From contig CM065321.1 of NCBI GenBank assembly GCA_033032175.1, positions 13,538,501 through 13,602,500 of the forward strand: DNA of 64,000 nt. The letters run 5' to 3'. The translations under genes and the position numbers were made by a program. Source of the stretch: Saturnia japonica (lineage: Eukaryota > Arthropoda > Insecta > Lepidoptera > Saturniidae). Positions 20,896 through 31,400 of the stretch are shown one piece after another; positions within the stretch are counted from its first letter, which is position 1; every line of letters begins with the position of its first letter. A model generated the notes under the pieces. That model saw only the letters and a program-made list of their open reading frames with translations. It was not told the DNA's origin and made no database searches.

Positions 20896-21695
20896 TTATA
20901 ATATAAAATTATTGTTTAATGCCATCTAGCGAAACACTATAGAACCCAATAAAAACGATTTTAATCAATAAAAAGTTACACAAATTACTTAAGATATATC
21001 GTCTTTTATTGTCTTATCATTTTTATCGTATCGAATAGGTACTGATAGATAAGAGCTAACATTACAATTTAGGTAATAAAACAAGTTATAATAATAAAAA
21101 GAGTTTGGTACCTAACTACTACTTGTAATTATTTTGTTAAAACATTATGAGAATTGTCTTAATTTAACAACAGAATTACCAGATAATAAATGTATATAAT
21201 ATCCAATTTATATACATTCAATTATAACTTTACTTTATGTAGCGCAACGAAGGCCAATATCATTATTATATGAGATGAACAATTAAACATCATAAGCACT
21301 GCGATCAACGAAACAACCTATTTGTTTTAACTGTAGAAAAATATGTTTACTAAAAATAATAAATAATATACAAAATGCCTATTATGACACAACTAAACAA
21401 GTGGCCAGTTAGGAAATAAAACCTTTGACGTATATTATTCAATATAAAGTTTGCTGCGGCACTACCCAAACTACTCGTAACATAATTCTAGTAGGTATAA
21501 TAAGCGAGATAGATGTTTTTTGTACTTTTATTTCCTTTATGTATACTCATGATAAACGGCAAACTGTTGGCAGATAGAATGCCAGTGGCGAAAGTGGCAG
21601 CAGACAGCGCCAGAGTGACCATAACATCATTGTAATAAAAAAATCTTCGTACAAGTGCATGCGAATTGACTTAATGTTATATCTTTTTATATTAA
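20896..21695. other. AT-rich spacer, no gene recognised
   Basis: TGCCATCTAGCGAAAC at 20920 is a motif of lepidopteran repeats. 21540-21620 (GGCAAACTGTTGGCAGATAG, GGCGAAAGTGGCAGC) is less AT-rich but unassigned. Confidence 0.35.
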
Positions 21696-21699
21696 GTGA

Positions 21700-21850
21700 G
21701 CAATTCTTGTACCTGTATATATACATATATATATGTAATTGGTTTCTCGAAAACGGCTCCAACGATTTCGATGAAACTTTGTATTTAGATAATGTTTTAC
21801 ATTCCAATTATACCTAGATAGGTTTTTTTTTTAAGACACCGGCAAAATGG
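21700..21850 (-). repeat. Dispersed repeat piece (pairs with 37350-37480)
   Basis: ATTCCAATTATACCTAGATAGGTTTTTTTTTTAAGACACCGG is the reverse complement of the block GTCTTAAAAAAAACACCTATCTAGGTATACTTGGAATG at 37390. An upstream GGTTTCTCGAAAACGGCTCC is a common element interior sentence. Confidence 0.55.
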
Positions 21851-21854
21851 TCGC

Positions 21855-21985
21855 CCTGATTTGTATATATTAAAGAGGCATACGCAAATGATACCACCAA
21901 AACACTATCACTGGTTCGGAAAACTTCCCACTTATCGAGGAAAGCCAGTAAGAAACTTAATCGGGTAAACTCGGGGTATACAAAG
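21855..21985 (-). mobile_element. LINE 3'-end fragment
   Basis: Contains AGAGGCATACGCAAATGA, CACTGGTTCGGAAAAC, TCCCACTTATCGAGGAAAGCC and AGTAAGAAACTTAATCGGG, matching the LINE tails at 60-385 and 8345-8470. Confidence 0.5.
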
Positions 21986-22261
21986 GAAGAAGTAACATAC
22001 AGTGGATATATACCCTCTCTCCAAATTCCCTAAATGATAATAAGTAATTACATTTTACATTCAAGGTTATGTATTCCTAAATCTTTTGAAATGAAAACAT
22101 CTTTAGTATCTACTGTTGTAATTTGAAACGCGATAAAACGAAAAACCGATACTAAAAAGATACATATACATACATCTATAGAACTTAGCCTGCAAGAGAA
22201 TAATGTAGAACACATAATACACGGTTCATGCATGTCCTCGTTTTCACGACTAGAACTGTCC

Positions 22262-22350
22262 TTGAATTAGCCTAGCGGTGTGACGAACAGACTTGTACGC
22301 ACTGTTGTATATACAGTACGAGTAGTCGATAGTAATTCGATCCGAGACCC
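22262..22350 (+). mobile_element. tRNA-headed SINE fragment
   Basis: GAATTAGCCTAGCGGTGTGACG (box A-like) followed by GACTTGTACGCACTGTTGTATATACAGTACGAGT, with a decayed box B (AATTCGATCC at 22334). Matches 46338-46410. Confidence 0.5.
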
Positions 22351-22564
22351 GCTGATTTACTTTAAAAAGATACTTTAGAAAGAGATTTTAATGAAGATAT
22401 TCTTATATTTTTGAAGTTTATACCTTATGAATCTATTTTCATATAAAAGCCCCGGTATTTAAATTTTATGAGGAGTGAAATTTATAAAAGCGTTACGTTT
22501 AGCGATAACAAAAAGCGTTAGGATGTGACATACGTCATCTTGCTTTTAGATAAATCATTAACCA

Positions 22565-22630
22565 CTGAATCAGTATGTCAGTCAGTCGGTTCGTCAGTCC
22601 GTCAATCCGTCAGTCAATCAATCAATGAAT
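22565..22630 (+). repeat. Degenerate (GTCA)n tract
   Basis: About a dozen GTCA/GTCC/ATCA units in 65 bp: CAGTCAGTCGG, CGTCAGTCCG, CAATCAATCAATGAATC. Confidence 0.75.
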
Positions 22631-22701
22631 CACCTCTTTACCTATTGCATATTCAAAGACAATCGTACTTAATGAGTTAACTCCAGTAGTGCGTCGGAGC
22701 T

Positions 22702-22724
22702 GACACACACACACACACACACAC
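22702..22724 (+). repeat. (AC)n microsatellite
   Basis: About eleven perfect AC units. Confidence 0.9.
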
Positions 22725-22779
22725 TTTTTTAAGTTTTTCACTTTTTCCGCATGTGAACTACACTCATGTTTTTTTTTAT

Positions 22780-23035
22780 CGTATCACGGCAAAGTGACTA
22801 CACTGTACCTGATAGTAAGCACAGTGTAATATAATATTATCGGCGACCACCACCGTGGAACTACAATCCATCTTCAGTCGTTACTGTCATGTCATGTCAG
22901 CCCTGCACAAATGTCTCTTGATGTTATGGTGCCTTTACAAAATGGGCCAAGCACGGCCATAACCCACGCACGGCCAGCATTGCCCATCGTTGAACAAACG
23001 GTGTATGGCTCATTGCTTTCTGGTTGGGCACTTAA
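22780..23035 (-). repeat. Dispersed repeat (ACTGTACCTGATAGTAAGC family)
   Basis: Shares CACGGCAAAGTGACTAC, CTGTACCTGATAGTAAGC, GGCGACCACCACCGTGG, CCATCTTCAGTCG and TGTCAGCCCTGCA with 11801-12010 and 38970-39130. The wording (cctgatggtaagc, accaccg) is that of a widespread lepidopteran LINE or SINE tail. Orientation is tentative. Confidence 0.55.
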
Positions 23036-23339
23036 GTCGGACGTTTAAATTATCAGAAACAGAAGCACACCAATTATATTATTAATTGTGCAAAAAAATA
23101 AAATTATTCATATAAATATTGTTTGGGAATTAAATTTAATTATTTACCATACCCTATTAAGGATCCATGTATAAAGATATTAGAAGCTAGCATATAAAAA
23201 CTAAAAAATATGCATACAAAAATTGCAAATTTATAAATTTCTGCCATGGGAATTTGTTTATTTAAATAAACTTAGAAGTCTCTTCATTATTCCACAATAG
23301 CAACATTTCAGCGATTTTAAAATGAAAAATAGCAAAACA

Positions 23340-23560
23340 TGATAAACACTACCTACCCCGTCAGCGGACCATAATGATCTGAACAACGGGCGACTGTGTG
23401 AACACAACCGGACATACTACGCCACGATTCCTTTGAAAACCCGACAACATCGCGATTGTCCGCCGCTACCGACAATTATCCGCCATGCTACGCCATAAGA
23501 TTTACACAAGTACCACCACTAAGTAGTGAGCCACTATCGGCCATTATGTAAACGGGGCAT
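23340..23560. repeat. CGCCA-rich segment of unknown origin
   Basis: An island of higher GC (CCCGTCAGCGGACC, TACTACGCCACGATTCC, TTGTCCGCCGCTACCG, TCCGCCATGCTACGCC, GTAAACGGGGCATTATG) within AT-rich DNA. CGCCA/CGCCG recurs about seven times. No coding frame. Confidence 0.4.
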
Positions 23561-23689
23561 TATGTTTGAAGAAAAATCAATATTCTCCGTAATATCACTT
23601 TGGTAAGGATGTATTGAAACTTAAAAGTGGATTAAATACATTGAGGTAATTATGTACTCTGTACTAGAGACGACGCCTCAACCAGATTG

Positions 23690-23990
23690 TGTGGAACACA
23701 CGTTCGAGTGCATGCACTCGCACTCACAGTCTGTGCCGGGCACTTGTTGCGATTACACGTTACAGTGCTTTATTTTACTTCATAAATATGGATGGCTTCA
23801 TGTGCACTCAGATACTGTTTAAACGACACGAGAAATACAAGTAAAGTCAAGTAGTGACATTTCATCAGTATGTTCAATGTAACAAAACGCGTATGCGCCC
23901 CGCGCCCCGCACCCCGCGCCCCACACCCCGAGTATCAAGTGGAGCATAATTTTTGTTCGTAATAGCTGCTCTTGTAGGTAGTACATAATA
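23690..23990 (+). repeat. Dispersed repeat with a CCCCGCG run; inverted partner at 34150-34405
   Basis: Matches 34150-34405 in reverse: CGCACTCACAGTCTGTGCCGGG, GAGAAATACAAGTAAAGTCAAG, TTTCATCAGTATGTTCAATGTA, GAGTATCAAGTGGAGCA, AGCTGCTCT. The internal GCGCCCCGCACCCCGCGCC-type run (23896-23931) is expanded here to about five CCCCGCN units against one or two in the partner. Confidence 0.7.
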
Positions 23991-24478
23991 CCTCACTGAT
24001 TAAATAACATGTAATTTAATGAATTTCGGATTGAAAATTCGTTAAGATTTATCTTTGGTCTTACATACAGATACCGTCCATCAGGATCCGTTTAACAAAA
24101 CAATGCAGTATATATGTACTTCCACAACAAATAGGTAGTTGAAATCATTTTCCATATAATATAAATGTTGTAGTAACAATGGTTTATCTACATAGATATA
24201 TGACGTATTTCTTTTATCAAATGTTTTATGATTTCGATTCCTATTATATTATTATTTACAATGTTTTACATGCATATGATATTATATAACGCCGGTGGCG
24301 CCCCGCTCGCGCATTATGGCGCTGTATATGAATATCCTTAGATAATGGAGCTTTTAACTGGATTTTCACAATATATATAGGGTCGCAATATTATTATCGG
24401 AATAATATATTACCCATATGTAATGGTGATGATATTTTTTTAAAGTAGCATTGATGAGTATTGATTCTTTAATTAAAA
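23991..24478. other. AT-rich spacer
   Basis: Unassigned; a short GC-rich patch GCCGGTGGCGCCCCGCTCGCGC at 24292-24313 is the only deviation in composition. Confidence 0.35.
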
Positions 24479-25455
24479 CTAGCGACCCGCACTAGCTTCG
24501 CACGGTTACAATTTGTGTTACAAAAAGTGGTGTATTTTATGTTTATAAAATCCCAATTTAGTTTTTATCGCTTTAATATTGACAGTTAATAACTGCCTCA
24601 TTAGTCTAGTGGTCCTAAAGGCAACTGCTATGCTCCAGGTCCTAGGTTCAGTCCTCAGGTCGAGGAAAGTGCTATTGGGTTTTTCTTTGAAATTCTCAGT
24701 AACAGCTTGGAGTTTGGCTTTGTGCCCGATTAATGGTAATAGGCTCATCCCTATTACATAGGAACTAAAACATACCAGGCGAACTGTGGGTGTACACCTC
24801 TGCCTAACACTTCGGGGATACAGGCGTGATGGTATATTATGTAACATCAAAGTTATGAATAGTACGCTTAGCTCGCGTCGAACAATTTATCATAGGTTTT
24901 TTTGGTCGCGAATAATTCTGTATTCATGATATTTTCTACGGTATTCATTTAAATGGAAAACTGTAATGGACAATCTTAATCTACATTAAATTCCCAAGTT
25001 AACTAAACAAACTTATCTGAATAAAGATTAATACTGAATTGGAGAAAATAGCTTCTCAAATAACGTAATATTTTTATATTATTATGTTAAAGATGAAAAA
25101 GGTTACTGTGAGTCTACCATAGGAGATAGATATATACCATGGAGACTTTTCTCTAGATTTTTAAAGAACTATAATTCTTATGTACATTAATTTGATATAT
25201 TTCAGAAGGTTTAGGCAACGTAAGTCAAGTAAGCGCTCGTAAACCATTTCTGACGACTTGATTACAAATAATTGAATTTCTCTACTGTACAAAATTTAAT
25301 TGGAATTTATTTTTTAAACAAACCTTTCGTAAAAAAAATCTCTAAATGTTAGTTGTAAACCGCACTAAAATCCGTTGCGCAGTTTATAAGATCTAAGCGT
25401 TCATAGGGGACAAACAGCGAAAGACACTTCATTTCATACTTTATATTAGATATAG
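24479..25455. mobile_element. Element with ACTAGCGACCCGC end, host of a SINE
   Basis: Begins ACTAGCGACCCGCACTAGCTTCGCACGGTT, a repeat end widespread in Lepidoptera, and closes with GGGGACAAACAGCGAAAGACACTTC and TTTCATACTTTATATTAGA. The ~260-bp SINE at 24590-24850 is inserted within it. The rest (AACCATTTCTGACGACTTG, CCGCACTAAAATCCGTTGCG) reads like the usual interior of such elements. Confidence 0.6.
24590..24850 (+). mobile_element. tRNA-derived SINE nested in another element
   Basis: Box A-like TTAGTCTAGTGG (24601-24612) and box B-like GGTTCAGTCC (24645-24654) with about 33 bp between give a tRNA-type pol III promoter. The body follows (GTGCTATTGGGTTTTTC, CTTGGAGTTTGGCTTTGTGCC, GGCTCATCCC, CTAACACTTCGGGGATACAGG). 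Confidence 0.65.
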
Positions 25456-25489
25456 ATAGATAATTTATTTTATTTTAATTTATTTTGAC

Positions 25490-25725
25490 ATTTCTCTCTG
25501 CTTGGGGCAGTTGGACTGATGGAATTCCTTCACCCTACAGAAGATCACAGCCAAATAACCTTGTGTTACGTTCCTACGGTGAGTAGGGTTTCCAGAGCTC
25601 TTTGGGTAGAGGGGTTCAGGGTCGGCAATACCTTAGTGATACCTCTGGTATTACAAGCATCCATAGGCTAAGGTATCAGCTTACCATCAGGCGGGCCGTA
25701 CGCTTGTTTGTCACCCTAGTTGTAT
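25490..25725 (+). mobile_element. SINE/LINE tail repeat (CATCAGGCGGGCCGTACGC)
   Basis: CACCCTACAGAAGATCACAGCC, GTTTCCAGAGCTCTTTGGG, GGTATCAGCTTACCATCAGG then CGGGCCGTACGCTTGTTTG is a standard 3' end of a lepidopteran retroposon, read on the plus strand. No coding. Confidence 0.6.
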
Positions 25726-26160
25726 TTAAAAAAGGGGATAATTTTTTTATTTTAATTATTCTAAAAAATTTAAACACAAGGAATTATAATAATCTGTGAA
25801 AAAAGGTAAGAATCCCTTTGCTATATAGACATAATTAATTTAAAAAACGGAAAAAGTGTTGTAAAAGATTTTTTATTTTAATTTTTTTGGTACGTTTTTA
25901 GGTACGGTGAAGTTGTTTTAGCGATTATGGCATACAAATTCATACAATCACGTGTTTTTGAAGTGAAAACTCCTTTAGGCATGATTGGCACTTTTGGGGT
26001 AGAGAAAAAGCTCTGGAACTCGCGTGATCGTCACGCTCATATACATATAAACCGATAATTGTATACTATTGTAAAAGCTGTAATTGTATACATAAATCCC
26101 ATTACTAGTTCTAAAAGTTACACTAAATATGGTAGATAAATGTGATTTAGGTCATTGAAA
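25726..26160. other. Spacer, nothing recognised
   Basis: AT-rich with one less AT-rich patch (AAAAGCTCTGGAACTCGCG, 26008-26026). No feature supported. Confidence 0.35.
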
Positions 26161-26440
26161 TGATAATGGCTCAGTGGTAGCGTGTTCGGACACTGTCGAT
26201 CGACGTGGGTTCGAATCCCTGCAATGAACCTGAGCTTGTTGAAAAAAAGAAGTAATTATCGTAAGTATTGTCATACGACATTTTCTAACGCTGGTGGCTT
26301 TACCACCCTCAAGTTGAAAAGTTATCACCAAATACCTAATAGCGTGTTCCGGCAGCTGCATTTATCAGCCACAAATCAAGTGACATTTGGGTCAGACTCT
26401 AAACCCACAGGTAATTTTTTTAATCATACTATTTCTAAAC
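26161..26440 (+). mobile_element. tRNA-derived SINE, well preserved
   Basis: Box A TGGCTCAGTGGT (26167-26178) and box B GGTTCGAATCC (26208-26218) are near-consensus and 30 bp apart. The body continues with ACCCTCAAGTTGAAAAG, CGTGTTCCGGCAGCTGCA and GGGTCAGACTCTAAACC. Inverted copies are at 46075-46322 and 52690-52922 and a decayed direct copy at 53930-54175. It cannot fold as a full tRNA, so it is not a tRNA gene. Confidence 0.8.
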
Positions 26441-26542
26441 ATTGAGAACACTGATTTGCCGGATAATAAATTCATGGACAGCAGATTTTTGTATGCAGGG
26501 TGGATTATTTGGATTATAATATATAAAAATAATTGTTCTCTG

Positions 26543-26758
26543 TCTATATAAATAAAATGATTGAGGTTTTACTACAGGACAGATTGTGATCATTGTTATT
26601 TTGTTTTGTTCCTTAGAGACTTGGTTCTTATAAAAAAAATTAATTATCACGATATCTTCATTCAATAATAAGTTATTAAAGTTATAAGAAGCTACGATTT
26701 TTATAAGTATTACACGTTTTTCTGTCGTCCACGCGAGTGAAGCCGCGGGCACAGCTAG
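26543..26758 (+). mobile_element. Helitron with canonical 3' end
   Basis: Ends GTGAAGCCGCGGGCACAGCTAG at 26758 before T, the best-preserved Helitron 3' terminus in the window. The 5' end is uncertain; TCTATATAAATAAAATG at 26543 is a candidate but is preceded by G. Confidence 0.55.
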
Positions 26759-27185
26759 TTATTAATATAGATAAGATACATACCATTTTTAATTGCCCAG
26801 AATCATGAGTAAAAAATTATGTTCCTATAGGAAATAATTATTTCTTCAACTTATGACGTATTGACTCCTGATTTTACGCATATTTTCTCATTTCAAAATC
26901 CGGTTATGTGACGTGTATCTGTAATTTATAAAATTATCATAATTAAAATTATGAATATGTATTTATTTCAAAGTCAGGTTATATTTTAAGACCTTTTAGT
27001 ATCTCACAACGGTAAATACGTCCCAATGCTGGGCAAACACGTAGATAATAAGCACGCGAGTTGAATACAGTCACAGTCTGAGGTGAAGAGCGGGAACATC
27101 TCCCCCCGCCATCTGTGTACCTCGCCTCACACGACAAAGCGAAAAATTAAGTATATGATATAGCAGATATTTATTTTTCTCCTTG

Positions 27186-27281
27186 TTTGGCCATTTGAAC
27201 ACCAACAAATTCACACTGTACATTGTACAACAAAAGTCTACAATACACTACGAATAACATTTAGTAAGAAGCTAAATATGC
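27186..27281 (+). repeat. Direct repeat, copy 1 (partner 27678-27769)
   Basis: Shares TCACACTGTACATTGTACAAC, a CTACRATAYACTAYGAATAA block and TTTAGTNAGAAGCT with 27678-27769, about 490 bp away in the same orientation; roughly 85-90% alike by eye. Confidence 0.65.
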
Positions 27282-27677
27282 TACACTCTGTGAAATAATT
27301 GTTAAAAAATGTTCATTTTGTTAAACAATATGTAAATGTTAAATTTAAAACAACGTTCAAATTTTCAGCAATAATTCTAAATAGGTTACAGCACTATCTA
27401 ATTCCTTAACTCTGCATTCAACTCACGCTCTGGCTTTAGAAAGTTAAGCATGAAATAAAGACAGGACATAATTTGCAATATTTTGACGATTTAAACGTCG
27501 AGAAAAATCTATAGGTCCGCATAATTCATGTTAGTTGGTGGTAATGTAGCAATATTTTTCACCGACAATCGATTGTGTTTATAATTCAATTAAAAGTATT
27601 ATTATGTTCATGGACGTATAAAAAAGGTTATATTAAATTATGAAAAATTCGATTGCCATCGCTGCGCTACTCCCATG

Positions 27678-27769
27678 GTCTGGCTATTCGAACACCTACA
27701 ACTTCACACTGTACATTGTACAACAAAACTCTACGATATACTATGAATAATATTTAGTTAGAAGCTTAA
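27678..27769 (+). repeat. Direct repeat, copy 2, abutting a Helitron
   Basis: Partner of 27186-27281. The Helitron at 27770 begins exactly where the similarity stops (GAAGCTTAA | TCTATAC). Confidence 0.65.
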
Positions 27770-28460
27770 TCTATACTAATAAATTTACAGCTGAAGAGTT
27801 TGTTTGTTTGGTTGAACACGCTAATTTCAAGAACTACTGATTCGAATGGAATAAATATATGAGTGTTGGATATCCTATTTATTGAGGAAGGCTTATAGGC
27901 TATATAACATCACGCTACGACTAATAGGAGCGGAACATCCATGAAAAATATTGCAAAAACGGGGAAAACTTATTCCTTTTGAGAGCTTCCACTACGTGCG
28001 CTGCGTCAATGGTTAAAGTTCGCAACAATCGTGTGTGATGGATTTATTTCTCTTAAAAAGTTCGCGATAGCATATGTCTACCTTTTAAGGTTTACTCAAT
28101 AAAATCTTTTTTATGGTAATAAAATTTGTTCTAAAATAATGAGCTATTTGCGATGGTGTTTTTATATACATGGTATTAATCCTTCTCGAAATAAATACAT
28201 TATTCATCACAAGTATTTAATTTTGAACAAAATTGCCCTTTATAGTAATTAATTTAAATGAATATCTTAAAAGATATCACAGTTTTAAAATAAATCGGCA
28301 GCAACAATTTTCAAGTAGCGAGAGCGCATTTTTAAAACGGAGAATAATGTGGGAGGCCACCTTATAATAATACAGTGCATACAACCCACTCTCTCTAACC
28401 CTTCTCTCTCTTTCTCTTTCCCTCTTAGATGATGAAGATGAAGTTGCGCGGGGCAGCTAG
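27770..28460 (+). mobile_element. Non-autonomous Helitron, full length
   Basis: Starts TCTATACTAATAAATTTACA after A and ends GTTGCGCGGGGCAGCTAG before T. 691 bp. Near the 5' end GCTGAAGAGTTTGTTTGTTTGG and GAACACGCTAATTTCAAGAAC are typical of the family; CGCTACGACTAATAGGAGCGG and AAGTTCGCAACAATCGTGTG recur in reverse at 45640-45780. A pyrimidine-rich (CTCTCTCTTTCTC) stretch lies near the 3' end. Confidence 0.75.
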
Positions 28461-30600
28461 TTATTAATAAAAGGAAACTAAAAACCCAACTGCAAACACG
28501 TGCTAAGTGCAAACACTTTACTAAAAAAAATATTTTTCTATCTTTGCTTTTTATTTGATTCCCCGTCGTATTTAAATGTCTATCCCACATTTAGGCCGAA
28601 TCTAACGACACCTCGTATGCTAAAAGTTATGAAACTGTTTAGGCTAAAGAGCGTGCCAAAGGAATAGACCCTTTTTCAAAGTCGGGTAAAAACATCAGAC
28701 AGGTTGCAGTTGTTTTATTTACCTCCTAGAAGTTAGAATTCATTCATCATAGTCGTCGTTCACTTTCTGAAACACCCTTTCACGATTTGCTTTTATTATC
28801 CAAAATAATAGAAATCAAAATGATCAAAAATATTCATTTGTATTCAATTTTAATATTTAATAGTAATTTAATGAATGTATACTTGTATTATTTACAGTTA
28901 AATAAAAGTTCAAACACTAACTTCGTTAAAAAATCCAATCCACATGAGATATATAAAGATTAAAAAAAAATTGTTACTAAAATTTGTACAAGTTATTTTT
29001 GAAAATTCAGCTATACTAAATAAAAATACAGTAGCTGTATGGAAGTATTGCTTCGCTTCAAGAATGGAGTTAAAGTTTGAAATGCAATACAAAATGTGTG
29101 GTTTACTCTACGTTTGTTTCAAACAAGGCTGTCCAAACCCAAGGCCGCGGGCGAAATGTAACCCGCAATGGCATTTAATTTTGGCCGCTAACTACTATTA
29201 AACTATCTTTTATTGAAAACTTCATTAATTTTAAATATATACCTATATATTCATATTTTAATCTATAATGGTTGTAAGCAAGTGACATTTACTAAGTGGA
29301 CCGTCAGCTAACACGGAATGAAAATTATGACCCTTCTCTTAAATTAATTGGGTACCCTTTGTTTAAAATATTAACTATGCGACAATACATATATATATAG
29401 AGAATTAAATAAAAAATTTGCATGCAATAAAACAGCTTAATTATTGTACAAAATTTTAGGACGGCAGGAATACTAAAAAAAATCTTCCAATATTTGCCAT
29501 ATGCTGTAATGAAAATTATACAAGTAAACTCCAATAACGTATAACAGTTTATATCGTGTAATTTTGTATCAATAAAATATTGTTACATAAATTTTAAAAA
29601 AATACATACAAACTCAGATATTATTCGTGAGAAACACGATTTTTCTGTCCGGAACACAACACTGGTGAGACTTACTGACGTGACAGTGATACATGGTCCT
29701 AAAAGCAATTTTATTGATGTTTTACAACATTTTATCAGAAGATTAAACTAAACGACGGCGCCTCGAATTAAGTGACAATTGATTGTATTGATAATCACTT
29801 GATATTAGTTGATCAAATTTAATATAATTATAGGTAAACTGTAAATCTGTTTCTAAGATTTTCTATTTTTATTAATTATATGACAATTTAAAATATCACA
29901 ATTCATAATAATTATTATTTTTAAATGAAATCTATTTTTGGATTTGGTTTTATTTTATTGGAAAATTATATAAAATTAATACTACTAATAATATTAGGGT
30001 TAATAACAATAATGTAATTAATTTATTTATTCAAAATATTTAATTATATTTTATTACTAAACTACAGAAGCTGAAAATCATCGATGTCTTACTTGGAACG
30101 TGATATTATGATATCAAATTAAATCCGCCTACCAATGTTAATTTTCTTTTGGCTTTGCAAAACTTTTCAATTTCGCAAGGTTTTTAAATACAAATGTTTT
30201 AATAGAAACAAAAAAATCACTATTTTGTGCTCTACAATATTGAACATTGTTTTATAAACAATTACATTAATTTTATTTTAATTGAATTGTTTTAGAAAAA
30301 ATAGCTTTACAAAGTTTTTCAGTTTTCTTTTATTTTATATCACCAATTTAATTACCCTAATACCTTGGTATTTGCCTCTCGAAGTTACGTTATATGAAGG
30401 ACCACATACGATGTTAAATTAGGATTCTCTTTTATACGCCCTTAATAAATTAAGAAAAATAGCGACAAAAAAAAACTTTCATTTTTTTCCTTTTCATATA
30501 CCAACCTCTGCATTCGTTGTCTATAGACGTCTTTAGAAATTATCAGAGTGCAATATGGACTAATAAAAATAAATAGTATATTATTTTATCTATCAATAAA
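28461..30600. other. AT-rich region upstream of gene B
   Basis: No gene or element could be supported. 29120-29190 (GGCTGTCCAAACCC, AAGGCCGCGGGCGAAATG, AACCCGCAATGG) resembles the end of hAT-type elements seen widely in animals, but no partner end was located. 29550-30480 is very AT-rich. Confidence 0.4.
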
Positions 30601-30700
30601 TAACTGTTAATATAATCTCAAGGATAATTACTTAGGTACGGAAAACCAGTAGTCTTGTTTCTGTTTACACATGATAGAGCAAAACGTGTAAAGTTGTGCA

Positions 30701-31075
30701 ATGTTTCTTAAAGTGATTATTGTAGGAACCATTTTAGGGACAGTTGTATCGAAATTCGATGAACCTAAAATAATTGATGAACTCACAAAAAATCATAAAA
30801 AATGTGAAGACACAAAACAATGGTTATTAGTTGATAATTATTATAATCGTGGATTTAATACATTTTTTAACAGTTCTGTATCAGTTTTATTAAACCCAGA
30901 AAGTTTGGAATTATACGTGCATGTAAAGGCTACTAGTGAAGCAAAATTATTATTAATATTATCCAGTAAAGATCACGAATCTTCAAAAAGCTACGTTTAT
31001 AATGGATCTCGGCAAGAATCTGAAATTGGTTGTGGCAAATTGGTGTTCCCAGTTCCATATACTGGATTTATTTAT
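30701..31075 (+). CDS. Gene B exon 1: signal peptide and ectodomain
   Basis: ATG at 30701 opens 125 residues ending GFIY at a GTAAG donor (31076), phase 0, exactly as in gene A (FSGY). Residues 1-17 are a signal peptide (MFLKVIIVGTILGTVVS). The mature part has CEDTKQWLL (matching the Cys...Trp of gene A), NPESLELYVHVKA and LLLILSSKD strands, two N-glycosylation sites (NSS, NGS), a second Cys (EIGCGKL) and VPYTGFIY. Identity to gene A is low but the order of landmarks is the same. A TATAAT at 30611 and CCAGTAG at 30646 are weak promoter candidates. It is the paralogue of gene A in a shorter form; the fold is probably the same MAM-like beta-sandwich (inference). Confidence 0.75.
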
Positions 31076-31197
31076 GTAAGTAAATCACTTAATAGTAGTA
31101 CTCTCTTCACTTTTAAGGAACACGTAGTTTATCCATAGATCTTACACCATTTAATATTTTACATCTTTACTGGCAATACTGGTACATTTTTAGCAAG

Positions 31198-31400
31198 GTT
31201 CAAAAGAGAAGGGGGTTATCAATAACTTCTTTGTTTATGAACCGATTTGAATGATTCTTTTTTAATTGTAAAGGCAACAAACACCTCAAATGTAATCTCA
31301 TTGGTATTGAACCTTTGACTCCGAAGATACACCCGGGAACTTCTCAAAATCATTGAAGTTTGTTTTCTTTTTTGTTGAAAATTGTCTGTTTCTTCTTTTT
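31198..31400 (+). repeat. Family Y head in gene B intron
   Basis: AGGTTCAAAAGAGAAGG, TTCTTTGTTTATGAACCGATTTG, CATTGGTATTGAACCTTTGACTCCGAAGATACACCCGGGAAC and CATTGAAGTTTGTTTTC match 35630-35855 and 43575-43775 and, less well, 3463-3600. It lies about 120 bp after the exon 1 donor, same orientation as in gene A. Confidence 0.7.

Noticed and set aside
26161..26235. Possible tRNA gene (good box A and box B)
   Set aside because: The sequence does not close an acceptor stem, and several copies share a long non-tRNA body; it is a SINE head.
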